From Alphaproteobacteria bacterium (GTDB lineage Bacteria; Pseudomonadota; Alphaproteobacteria; Rhizobiales; Xanthobacteraceae): 56,203 nucleotides of DNA. The position numbers and the translations under genes are program-made. Below are positions 27,755-35,399 of the stretch, in pieces (within the stretch, counting starts at the first letter, position 1; each line of letters starts with the position of its first letter). The stretch is from NCBI GenBank assembly GCA_005884765.1, contig VAZV01000184.1, forward strand, positions 1 to 56,203. The letters run 5' to 3'. The notes beneath the pieces are model-generated. The model ran no database searches, was not told the DNA's origin, and saw only the letters and a program-made list of their open reading frames with translations.

Positions 27755-29023
27755 ATGCGTGCATCCATATGCCGTTCGATTCCGGCCGCCTTGATCGGGG
27801 CATCGCTTAGCGTCATCACACTTGCGTCGGCGCGCGCCAACGTCATCACCGACTGGGACGCCAAAGCCATCGATGCCGTTGCGCCGTTGGCCAGCGCCCC
27901 GTCGTCCCCATACACGCCGTACGCGGCTTTCCGGATGATGGGGATAGTCCACACTGCGATGTTCGACGCGGTGAATTCGATCGAGCGGCGCTACCGGCCG
28001 TATCTGGTGCAGCTACCGGCCGATCCCGCCACGTCAAAGGAAGCCGCTGCAGCGGCCGCGGCAACGGCGGTGCTTGCGAGCATTGATGCGAAGACGGCCG
28101 GTCGTGTGAAAGGCGAGCTTGCCAGCTATTTGGCGTCGATTCCCGATGGGGCCGCGAAATCGGAGGGCGTCAAGCTCGGAGAGGCCGTCGGTGCAAAGAT
28201 CCTGGCGGCGCGGGCGAACGATGGCTCCGATGCGCCCGATGACTACCGGCCACGCACGACGCCCGGCGTCTATGTCGCGACGCCGATCATGCGAGCCCCG
28301 ATGTGGCCAAAGGTAAAGCCGTTCGCGATGATGAACCAATCGCAGTTCCGGCCGGAGCCCCCTGTCGCGCTCGCGAGCGAGGAATGGGCGAAGGACTTCA
28401 ATGAGATCAGGGTCTACGGCGCACAGAACAGTGCGAAGCGAACGGCCGAGCAGACCGAGACAGCCCGCTTCTGGCTCGTCACGGGACCGGTGGCCTACCA
28501 CCCCTTCCTGCGACAACTCGCAATCGCTAAGGAGATGGATGTCAGCGAGAGCGCGCGATTCATGGCGCTCGGGGGAATTGCGCTCAACGACGCATTGATC
28601 GCCGTGTTGGATGCCAAATACCATTATAATTTCTGGCGGCCCGTCACCGCCATTCGCAACGGCGATACCGATGGAAATCCGGCGACGGATCGCGAGTCGA
28701 CCTGGCAGCCGCTCGGCGAGACGCCGATGCACCCTGAATACCCGTGCGCTCACTGCATCCTGGCCGGCAGCATCGCAGGAATGATCACTGCCGCGCTCGG
28801 AAGTAGCGATATTCCCGAGATCGCAACGACCAGCCCGACGGCCCCCGGCATCACCCACCGTTGGACCAACATGACGGCACTTACCGATGAAGTCGCCAAT
28901 GCTCGCATCTGGTCCGGTTTCCATTACCGCTCCTCGACCCGCGTCGGGACGAGGATGGGATTCGAAATCGGTGAATATGTTGCAAAAAGCGTGATGCAGC
29001 CGGTCGAGATTAGCTCTCGCTGA
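27755..29023 (+). CDS. Exported vanadium-dependent haloperoxidase/PAP2-like protein
   Basis: About 422 residues with a signal peptide (1-29, ending SARAN). The PAP2/vanadium haloperoxidase core shows KYHYNFWRPVTAIR (KxxxxxxRP), HPEYPCAHC near His333 in place of the usual PSGH, and ARIWSGFHYRSSTRVG (RxxxGxH with the axial-type His). So two of the three vanadate/phosphate motifs are standard, and the middle one has Ser to Cys and Gly to Ala. It may oxidise halides with peroxide or be a phosphatase; the variant motif leaves this open. ATG 27755 has TTGGAGGA just upstream. The gene follows a predicted CRP-controlled promoter, and a stem-loop follows the stop. Confidence 0.85.
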   Translation: MRASICRSIPAALIGASLSVITLASARANVITDWDAKAIDAVAPLASAPSSPYTPYAAFRMMGIVHTAMFDAVNSIERRYRPYLVQLPADPATSKEAAAAAAATAVLASIDAKTAGRVKGELASYLASIPDGAAKSEGVKLGEAVGAKILAARANDGSDAPDDYRPRTTPGVYVATPIMRAPMWPKVKPFAMMNQSQFRPEPPVALASEEWAKDFNEIRVYGAQNSAKRTAEQTETARFWLVTGPVAYHPFLRQLAIAKEMDVSESARFMALGGIALNDALIAVLDAKYHYNFWRPVTAIRNGDTDGNPATDRESTWQPLGETPMHPEYPCAHCILAGSIAGMITAALGSSDIPEIATTSPTAPGITHRWTNMTALTDEVANARIWSGFHYRSSTRVGTRMGFEIGEYVAKSVMQPVEISSR

Positions 29024-29035
29024 GCGATTGCTGCG

Positions 29036-29070
29036 CCGGGTGCGCGGTGCTTATCGCGTCGCGCGCCCGG
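29036..29070 (+). terminator. GC-rich stem-loop after haloperoxidase gene
   Basis: CCGGGTGCGCG pairs with CGCGCGCCCGG (11 pairs, one T-G) around a 13-base loop, starting 13 bases after the stop. No solid T-run follows (TAGGCGACTTTCTT), so it is only a possible terminator or RNA-stabilising hairpin. Confidence 0.45.
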
Positions 29071-29111
29071 TAGGCGACTTTCTTGGCAATGAATTATAGA
29101 AAGGAAGCCAC

Positions 29112-29606
29112 ATGAAAATGACCAACGCATTTCTCAGCACCACGAGGGTCGCCCCTTCTGCACTCATCAAATCGGCGCATCTCATTGAACGAATCGGACT
29201 CGCCGCGATTGGAAGCTCGTGCGGCCTGTACGTAGCCGCAGGATTGATGCGCCGAGGAAACGAACTGTCTGGAAGCGGCTGGATCGTGTTGTTGATGATG
29301 CTCTACGGAGCTTTTAGCTTCTATGTTGGCATCGATCTGCCTGGCCGTCCTGCTCAGAGATCAACCCCGAGGCGACCGGAAGAACGGAACCCCGGTGCTG
29401 ATGCGGCTCAGATCTTCAGTGCGGCCGGAACATTCCTTGTTGCGATGGCGGCATTTCTGTCTGTCAGCATCATTGTCCTTGATGAGACCGTTCACGGCGG
29501 ATTGGTAGCTCTGGCTGGAATCTGCTGGGTGGTTGGTTCTTCATTCCAAATTGCTGCCGGCACCGTCGCCCGCAATTACGGCATGGCCGAAGATGTCAGT
29601 GGGTGA
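29112..29606 (+). CDS. Predicted four-span inner-membrane protein, unknown function
   Basis: 164 residues with four hydrophobic stretches: about 28-46 (IGLAAIGSSCGLYVAAGLM), 56-74 (GWIVLLMMLYGAFSFYVGI), 103-124 (FSAAGTFLVAMAAFLSVSIIVL) and 129-150 (GLVALAGICWVVGSSFQIAAG). Between spans 2 and 3 is a basic Pro/Arg loop (about 77-95), likely cytosolic. I do not recognise the family. The gene follows the haloperoxidase gene after a hairpin, with AGAAAGGAAGCCAC before its ATG. It could be part of the same transcript by read-through. Confidence 0.7.
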   Translation: MKMTNAFLSTTRVAPSALIKSAHLIERIGLAAIGSSCGLYVAAGLMRRGNELSGSGWIVLLMMLYGAFSFYVGIDLPGRPAQRSTPRRPEERNPGADAAQIFSAAGTFLVAMAAFLSVSIIVLDETVHGGLVALAGICWVVGSSFQIAAGTVARNYGMAEDVSG

Positions 29607-29685
29607 TTTCCGATTGCAATGACCGCCCATCGATGTTCGGGGTCGGGGAACCGGCAAATGACCCTTGTTCGCTGGTTCATTGAAT

Positions 29686-30810
29686 CTAGCTGGAGTGCAG
29701 TTGGGGCAAGTGACGGAGACCGGAACTATGGGCTGCCTCTTCCTTGCGGGACTGAAAGACCTTCAGGACTTTCTTCGAGGTTTCGACATTCAACCTGGCG
29801 AAGTCGCTTTTCATCCGCTCCAGGTCTCCCGCGGTAATTCGGAAGTTGGCCGCACCCAGAAACAGCAAAGACATCGTCGTGGTCCATGAGAGATCCAAAG
29901 CCTTGGCCAAAATCAGAATGATCTCCTTGTTTTCGTCGACCACTGCGCGTTCTACGACGTCGATCGGTAGATCGCACAACAGGGAGAGAGCGACTGCAGT
30001 CTCGTCGAATTTGAGGGCATAGGCGAGCTCAAAGAGCTTCTCTTCATTTAGGCCGCCCTGTTCGTGCAGTTTGCCTATGGTCCGCTTCGCAGCAAAGTAA
30101 TTTCTTGATGCCGGTCCAAATTTGGCGTGGATCATGCCGGTGACAGCAGTCACCGCAGTTTGAACTTGACTGCCCATCTCAGGGCGCTCTCGCGCTAGTT
30201 TTCTTTTGACCTCGTCGGACGCCTTCGAAATCAGTTGTTGAAAGAGGTGTCGGGGAATGTCTTTGCGCAGACCAACATGCTCAGCAAGGATAGAGTCGTT
30301 CTCGGAGCGCTTTACAAGATTTAAAAAACCAGAACCGGAAAGGCTCGCGCCGTTGTTCGCCGCAACCGATGTTGCAACCTCGCTGTTGCCACGGGCCACC
30401 AAAACGTCGGTTACTTCGTCGGGAATCGATTTTCGTTTTGAGATCGCCAGGAGGTGCTGCTGGCCTTTCGTTCTTGCATTTTCAACCAGCAATTTGGTAT
30501 CTAGCCGCTCGGATTGCCGCAGCACGGGGCCAGCGACCTCGATCGAATCGTCAAATGCAAGTTTTGTAATGACGTTGACAGGCGCGTTATTGCTGGGAGC
30601 AAGCTTGTTTGCAAGTCGAACGCGCGCGGCGACTTCAATTTCGTCCGCAAGCCGTCCTATGATTTCACCAAACGTCCAGATCTGATCTTCAGAATACCGA
30701 CCTGCAATTAGAATGTCCGTCGCATGCCACAAAGCCCGCGAACAGCTTTCGGGCGTGCCTCTGGATACTGCATCTTCCAGTTCCACCAGAAAAGATTTTG
30801 ATTCGCTCAT
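29686..30810 (-). CDS. DUF2336 helical-repeat protein
   Basis: About 374 residues of the DUF2336 family, all-helical with HEAT-like repeats and no membrane span. Characteristic stretches are RLANKLAPSNNAPVNVITKL with LAFDDSIEVAGPVLRQSERL, the later ARGNSEVATSVAANNGASLS, and the C-terminal helical part with VERAVVDENKEIILILAKAL. Base composition is visibly lower in GC than neighbours. No biochemical function is known to me; some alphaproteobacterial members sit with PilZ or c-di-GMP genes, as here (a PilZ gene diverges 270 bases away). The ATG at 30810 is preferred to a TTG at 30822. Confidence 0.82.
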   Translation of the reverse strand: MSESKSFLVELEDAVSRGTPESCSRALWHATDILIAGRYSEDQIWTFGEIIGRLADEIEVAARVRLANKLAPSNNAPVNVITKLAFDDSIEVAGPVLRQSERLDTKLLVENARTKGQQHLLAISKRKSIPDEVTDVLVARGNSEVATSVAANNGASLSGSGFLNLVKRSENDSILAEHVGLRKDIPRHLFQQLISKASDEVKRKLARERPEMGSQVQTAVTAVTGMIHAKFGPASRNYFAAKRTIGKLHEQGGLNEEKLFELAYALKFDETAVALSLLCDLPIDVVERAVVDENKEIILILAKALDLSWTTTMSLLFLGAANFRITAGDLERMKSDFARLNVETSKKVLKVFQSRKEEAAHSSGLRHLPQLHSS

Positions 30811-31080
30811 CTGGCTACTCAATTTGCGTTCACGCGACGCCGCAGGTAGTTCCGCTGCACTTAATGACCTATCCGGCCAAAGGAGATTTAAAGCCTGCCG
30901 GTGGTTCGCGTTTTAATACGAATAAGATTGCTAATTTGCTGTCGAAGTTTCATCCCAAAGGGCCCGCGCCCCTCCGAACCCGGCGTGACAGTAGCCTTGG
31001 TTAACGGGTGGTTCCTCAAACCAGCTTATTTTGATGTTGCGGTTAGCCGCCTTCTCAGATTTTCGGTCTAGACCGGACGC

Positions 31081-31320
31081 ATGCAAGAGCGACGAACCAA
31101 CCAGCGGCAGCGTGTTTTCAAGGCCGGAACGATCGAGTTCGACGGCAGGGCTATCGACTGCACGATTCGCAACGTATCCTCTGTGGGAGCCGCGCTCGAA
31201 GTTGCCAGCCCCGCGGGCATCCCACATAAAGTCACGCTGAACATGCTGACCCGCAATGCGCGTCAGCAATGCTACATCGTCTGGCGCAAAAACAGGCGCA
31301 TCGGCGTGACGTTTGCCTGA
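31081..31320 (+). CDS. Single PilZ domain protein
   Basis: 79 residues comprising only a PilZ domain. MQERRTNQRQRVFKAGTI gives the Arg-rich switch (RxxxR) and CTIRNVSSVGAAL the (D/N)xSxxG part that binds cyclic di-GMP; the Asp is replaced by Asn. It ends with VWRKNRRIGVTF, the usual last strand. It probably acts as a small c-di-GMP-dependent adaptor. It diverges from the DUF2336 gene. About 260 bases upstream hold no other gene. Confidence 0.88.
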   Translation: MQERRTNQRQRVFKAGTIEFDGRAIDCTIRNVSSVGAALEVASPAGIPHKVTLNMLTRNARQQCYIVWRKNRRIGVTFA

Positions 31321-31617
31321 GCGCGCGTCACCGCAACGGCGCGCCCCGCGCTTTGCGCATCTAGGCTCCGCCGAGCCCTCTCACGACCATACCGCAGCCG
31401 CCACAGTCCGGGTCATACTTTCGCGAGTTCCGAGAGTTGTTCCGGATCATTGTGTGCCTCCTGCCATCGCTTAACGCACCCATCGCGGCTCGATTCCCCC
31501 TAACGGCAAAGCTCGGCGGACGCGGCGCAGGCGCAAGGAACCTCAGCCTGTGATGGCCATTCTACAAATTTGCAATGCGGTCACGGCCTCGAAGCCTCAG
31601 GTTGCCAGGAGCCACCC

Positions 31618-32823
31618 ATGACTGAGATCAAAACCACTTGCTGCGTCGCCGGCGGCGGCCCCGCCGGGATGATGCTTGGGTTCCTCTTGGCGCGCGAGGG
31701 TGTGCCTGTCGTCGTGCTCGAAAAGCACGAGGATTTCCTGCGCGATTTCCGGGGCGATACCGTCCATCCTTCGACGCTCGAAATGATGCACGAACTCGGA
31801 TTGCTCGACGAGTTCCTCAAACTTCCGCATTCGACGGTGCGGGAACTGTCGCTGCAAATCGGAGATGACCACCTGGTCGTCGGCCACTTCGAGCACCTGC
31901 CCGTGCATTGCAAATTCGTCGCGCTGATGCCGCAATGGGATTTCTTGGAATTCATAGCCGATCACGCAAGGCACTATTCCGGTTTCGATTTGCGAATGCG
32001 CACGGAGGCGACCGATCTGCTCCTCGACGAAGGCCGGGTGACAGGGGTGCGCGCAACAACGCCGGATGGCCCGATCGAAATCCGTGCCGACCTCACGGTT
32101 GCTTGCGATGGCCGCCATTCGACGTTACGCGAACGCGCAGGATTTTCGGTTAAAGATTTGCGCGCACCCATGGACGTGATGTGGTTCCGCATATCGCGCA
32201 ATGACAACGACCCCAGTGAGGTCGTAGCTCGTGTCGAAAGCGGGCGGATGCTGGTGATGCTCAACCGCAGTGATTATTGGCAATGCGCTTATGTCATTCC
32301 GAAAGGCACCGCCGATGAGGTCAAGCACGCGGGCCTCGACAAATTCCGCAACAGCGTCGGGGACATCTCGCCGCTCCTGCGCGACCGGCTCCATCAAATC
32401 GACAGCTGGGACAAGGTGAAGCTATTGACCGTCGAGGTGGACCGCCTGCGGCGATGGTATCGGACAGGCCTCATCTGCATCGGCGACGCCGCGCACGCCA
32501 TGTCGCCGATCGGCGGCGTCGGTATCAATCTCGCGGTGCAGGATGCGGTAGCTGCCGCCAATATTCTCGCCGAGCCGTTGCGGCGTGGAACGGTAACGGT
32601 CGACACGCTCAAAGCCGTCCAGCAGCGCCGCGAATTTCCAACGCGCGTTACCCAGCGCCTGCAGATCATCATGCAGAACAATCTGATCGGGCCGGCGCTC
32701 GCGAGCAAAGACAAGCGGCCGAGGGCGCCCTGGTTCATGAAACTGATGCAATGGCCGCTGCTGCAGCGCATTCCAGGGCGGCTGCTCGCGTTTGGCGTGC
32801 GCCCGGAGCACGTCCATGCGTGA
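31618..32823 (+). CDS. FAD-dependent aromatic/ubiquinone-type monooxygenase
   Basis: About 401 residues of the PHBH/UbiH flavoprotein monooxygenase group. Markers are the N-terminal Rossmann motif CVAGGGPAGMMLGFLL, LRDFRGDTVHPSTLEMM, the DG motif VACDGRHSTLRERAG, and the GD motif ICIGDAAHAMSPIGGVGINL, all FAD-binding. It would hydroxylate an aromatic or quinone-like substrate using NAD(P)H and O2. It ends in a basic, hydrophobic tail (PWFMKLMQWPLLQRIPGRLL) that may touch the membrane. ATG 31618 has CCAGGAGCCACCC upstream. Nothing nearby tells the substrate. It is 80 bases before a small membrane-protein gene. Confidence 0.88.
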   Translation: MTEIKTTCCVAGGGPAGMMLGFLLAREGVPVVVLEKHEDFLRDFRGDTVHPSTLEMMHELGLLDEFLKLPHSTVRELSLQIGDDHLVVGHFEHLPVHCKFVALMPQWDFLEFIADHARHYSGFDLRMRTEATDLLLDEGRVTGVRATTPDGPIEIRADLTVACDGRHSTLRERAGFSVKDLRAPMDVMWFRISRNDNDPSEVVARVESGRMLVMLNRSDYWQCAYVIPKGTADEVKHAGLDKFRNSVGDISPLLRDRLHQIDSWDKVKLLTVEVDRLRRWYRTGLICIGDAAHAMSPIGGVGINLAVQDAVAAANILAEPLRRGTVTVDTLKAVQQRREFPTRVTQRLQIIMQNNLIGPALASKDKRPRAPWFMKLMQWPLLQRIPGRLLAFGVRPEHVHA

Positions 32824-32903
32824 TTGAGCGCCCGGCTTTTGGAACCGGACGCTCCCTCCTCGCGTTTTGATTACTAAGGCGGGTCGAACGTCAGGTCCTG
32901 GCT

Positions 32904-33362
32904 ATGAAACAGGTTTTCGATCAGCTCTTGAAATTTCTGCACGAAGGGATCTCGGCGATCTTCCATTTCGTCGAGCTCGTCTGGACGTGGTCGGTCGATC
33001 AGATCAGCAAGCTCGCGGCTGTGCCGTGGCAGGAGTGGCCGCTGTGGAAGCAGTTTCTTCTGGTTCTGATCCTGGCGGCAGTGATCTGGGCGCTTTTCCA
33101 AGTGGGCAGGGAGCTCTTCTACGCAGGCGCGGCAATATTGAGCGCATTCGCACATCTGCTTGGCGTGCTCGTGCGGACTCTGCCGCACGTTATGTTGGCT
33201 GGCGTTATCGCCCTTGGAGGCGCGTGGCTCATTAATCACCTCGACAATTCGTTGGTGCACATGCCGACCTGGCTCCAGGCCAGCGAACAAAGCCCACCGG
33301 AAAATCGCCCAAGCAGCCCGCCTTCGCCCCAGCAAGGCAGCCCGCCTCAAGATCAGAAGTGA
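32904..33362 (+). CDS. Small membrane protein with proline-rich tail, unknown function
   Basis: 152 residues. Two to three hydrophobic segments are seen: an amphipathic or membrane stretch at 18-36, LWKQFLLVLILAAVIWALFQV (about 47-67) and VMLAGVIALGGAWLINHL (about 95-112), then a polar tail rich in Pro, Ser and Gln (130-152). No family was recognised. The ATG follows CAGGTCCTGGCT, a modest ribosome site. A dispersed repeat begins 58 bases after its stop. Confidence 0.65.
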   Translation: MKQVFDQLLKFLHEGISAIFHFVELVWTWSVDQISKLAAVPWQEWPLWKQFLLVLILAAVIWALFQVGRELFYAGAAILSAFAHLLGVLVRTLPHVMLAGVIALGGAWLINHLDNSLVHMPTWLQASEQSPPENRPSSPPSPQQGSPPQDQK

Positions 33363-33420
33363 ATGGACTTCGGGCTAGCTCGATAGCGCGAAGCCGGGCG
33401 TGAACGGAACGTTCGACGCG

Positions 33421-33551
33421 CTAGAGCGCGATGACTTTCTTCGAATCGTCATCCCACTCTATCTTTTTGTTTGAGCATGATCTCCGCGCAAACGCGTTCC
33501 GCGTTTGTCGCGAGGGAAAGCCGGTATCCACTTTTCCGGAGCATGCTCTAG
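33421..33551. repeat. 131-bp MITE-like element with CTAGAGC/GCTCTAG ends
   Basis: Ends are a seven-base inverted repeat (CTAGAGC at 33421-33427, GCTCTAG at 33545-33551). Inside are an inverted CAAACGCG-TTC-CGCGTTTG hairpin (about 33489-33508) and TATCCACTTTTCCGGAGCATG, which matches from memory a repeat found many times in Bradyrhizobium genomes. The last bases overlap the stop codon of the neighbouring metallo-hydrolase gene. No coding function. Confidence 0.8.
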
Positions 33552-34435
33552 GTCGCATCCAGCGTGTGAACCCAGGCCTCGGGATAAAGCGCATAGGCAT
33601 CGCCTCGCCGCGCGAGGTGCGAGAATGCCGGGAAATGCAGGTGCATGCCGGCGATGAGGACGCCGTCGGTGCAGACGCGATCGAACATGCGTTTGCGCGA
33701 GGCCGCGGCAGCAGCGAGATCGGTGTCGAAGGCCATGCCAGCGTCCGGAAACGCCGTCTGCACTTCCGGTACATGCACCGTGTCGCCCCAGATCATCAAC
33801 TGATCGTTGCCCGATGCGATGAGATAAGCGGTGTGGCCCGGCGTATGCCCGAGACAAGGCACGGCGGTCACGCCGGGAAACACCTCGCCCTGCCTGAATA
33901 ATCGCGTGCGATTTTTGTAGGGCGCGACCTGCTCGCGGCCGGCGAGAAAATACAGCTTCCTCGAGCGCTCATCGGCCTGCGCCATCGCGCCGTCGTCGAA
34001 CCAGTGCGCCGGTTCGTTTTCGTGCATGACCAGTTCTGCGTTCGGAAACAACAACTGGCCGTTGGACATATCCGTCAAGCCGGCGGAGTGATCCGGGTGC
34101 ATGTGCGTCAGCAACACCGTATCGATCGACTTCGGGTCGATGCCGGCGGCTACGAGGTTGCGTTGAACGAAGCCGGCGGTCGGCAAGAGATAATTGCCCG
34201 ACCCGGTGTCGACGATCGCGATGCGACCCTTTGAATGGATCAGGAAGGCGTTGACGCTGGTTCGCCGCGCCGGCCGGAATGCGTCCCGGAGGACCTGATG
34301 CGCCTTTTCGAGATTGATATTGCGCATCACGTCGAGGGCGCCGTCCAGATAGCCGTCGCTGATGGCGGTGACGACGATATCTCCGATTCTGCGATGATAG
34401 ACGCCGGGAATCTGCTGTGCGGGTTGTGGAGGCAT
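33548..34435 (-). CDS. Metallo-beta-lactamase-fold hydrolase
   Basis: 295 residues, no signal peptide. The metal site is complete: THMHPDH (His111, His113, Asp115, His116), CLGHTPGHTAYL, IWGDTVH and AGMHLHFPAF. This fits the broad MBL-fold hydrolases (lactonases, esterases, thiolesterases) rather than true beta-lactamases. The stop TAG is formed by the end of the MITE-like repeat, so the last residues (LDAT) may differ from relatives without the insertion. It lies 43 bases downstream of an alpha/beta-hydrolase gene in the same direction; the two likely act on the same compound or pathway. Confidence 0.88.
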   Translation of the reverse strand: MPPQPAQQIPGVYHRRIGDIVVTAISDGYLDGALDVMRNINLEKAHQVLRDAFRPARRTSVNAFLIHSKGRIAIVDTGSGNYLLPTAGFVQRNLVAAGIDPKSIDTVLLTHMHPDHSAGLTDMSNGQLLFPNAELVMHENEPAHWFDDGAMAQADERSRKLYFLAGREQVAPYKNRTRLFRQGEVFPGVTAVPCLGHTPGHTAYLIASGNDQLMIWGDTVHVPEVQTAFPDAGMAFDTDLAAAAASRKRMFDRVCTDGVLIAGMHLHFPAFSHLARRGDAYALYPEAWVHTLDAT

Positions 34436-34478
34436 GTGGGAAAACCTCAGATACGATGGAAGAGATGGTCAGGTTCGA

Positions 34479-35270
34479 TCAGGCGTCGATCGCGTCCAGG
34501 AAGGCGGCGATCTGATCGAAGATGAGGTCAGGCGTTTGCACCGCCATATAGTGGCCGGTGCGGACTTCAGTATAGCCTGCCTTGGGCATGGTTTTGGCTA
34601 CGGCTTCCGCGAGCTGTGGCGGGCGCGTGCGATCAAGACTGCCGCCGATCACGAGCACCGGACAGCGCAGCCTGGTCAGCTCGTCCTCGATGTCCGTAGC
34701 AGCCAGCATTCGGTAGACCGTCGCGTAGCTCGAGGGATCATTGCCGAGCCATCGCGCCCGGTATCGCTCAAAACGCTTGACGTCGCCGCGAAGCTCGACG
34801 GGATAGCCGTTCCGCATCGACTCCTCGACGGCGAACGCCATGCCGGCGGCCTCGATCTTGGCGACCCGTTCGAGCACCGCGGCGCGGCGATCCGGCGCGA
34901 TGCCGGTCGCGGGGCTGCCGGCCACGACGCCGCTGGTGCGCTCAGGGTATCGCGCGGCGAAATGAAGGGCTATCGCACCACCGACAGCAATGCCGGCCAG
35001 TGCTACCTTGCCGGCGATCCGTAGAGCATCAAGCAGAGCCGCGATATCGTCGACCATCGTATCGATGGCAAGCTCGCCGCGCACCTTCTGCGACATGCCG
35101 GCGCCGCGGCAGTCGTAGCGCAATACCTGACGAGATTCCGGGAACTGGGTTACGACGTCGTCCCAGCTTTCGAGCGAGCCGCCCATTTCGTGCACCAGCA
35201 CCAGCGTGCGCTCACCCTTGCCGCGCAGCTCGTAACGCAGCGCGGCACCGTTCAATTCAATGAAATCCAT
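34479..35270 (-). CDS. Alpha/beta-hydrolase-fold protein with Ala at the nucleophile position
   Basis: 263 residues with the alpha/beta hydrolase layout: VLVHEMGGSLESW (oxyanion strand), RYDCRGAGMS, then the elbow LAGIAVGGAIAL, a lid rich in helices, PVLVIGGSLDRTRPP (acid region) and TGHYMAVQTPDL (His). It resembles 3-oxoadipate enol-lactonase (PcaD)-like proteins, but the elbow reads G-I-A-V-G with Ala95 where the catalytic Ser should be. The codon GCT is clear in the sequence. So it may be catalytically altered, act by another mechanism or bind a ligand. Neighbouring MBL hydrolase suggests a small catabolic operon. Confidence 0.82.
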   Translation of the reverse strand: MDFIELNGAALRYELRGKGERTLVLVHEMGGSLESWDDVVTQFPESRQVLRYDCRGAGMSQKVRGELAIDTMVDDIAALLDALRIAGKVALAGIAVGGAIALHFAARYPERTSGVVAGSPATGIAPDRRAAVLERVAKIEAAGMAFAVEESMRNGYPVELRGDVKRFERYRARWLGNDPSSYATVYRMLAATDIEDELTRLRCPVLVIGGSLDRTRPPQLAEAVAKTMPKAGYTEVRTGHYMAVQTPDLIFDQIAAFLDAIDA

Positions 35271-35399
35271 TTGGCGTTCCCGGTTTTTCTCAGCCTGATT
35301 TCTCTCAGCTTCCAGGTGAGCAGCCGTCGTAAGGCGTACACGCCCATTTCCTGGCGAACCGGAATCACCGGGACAAATCCGGCGCGTTCGCTCGAAACG

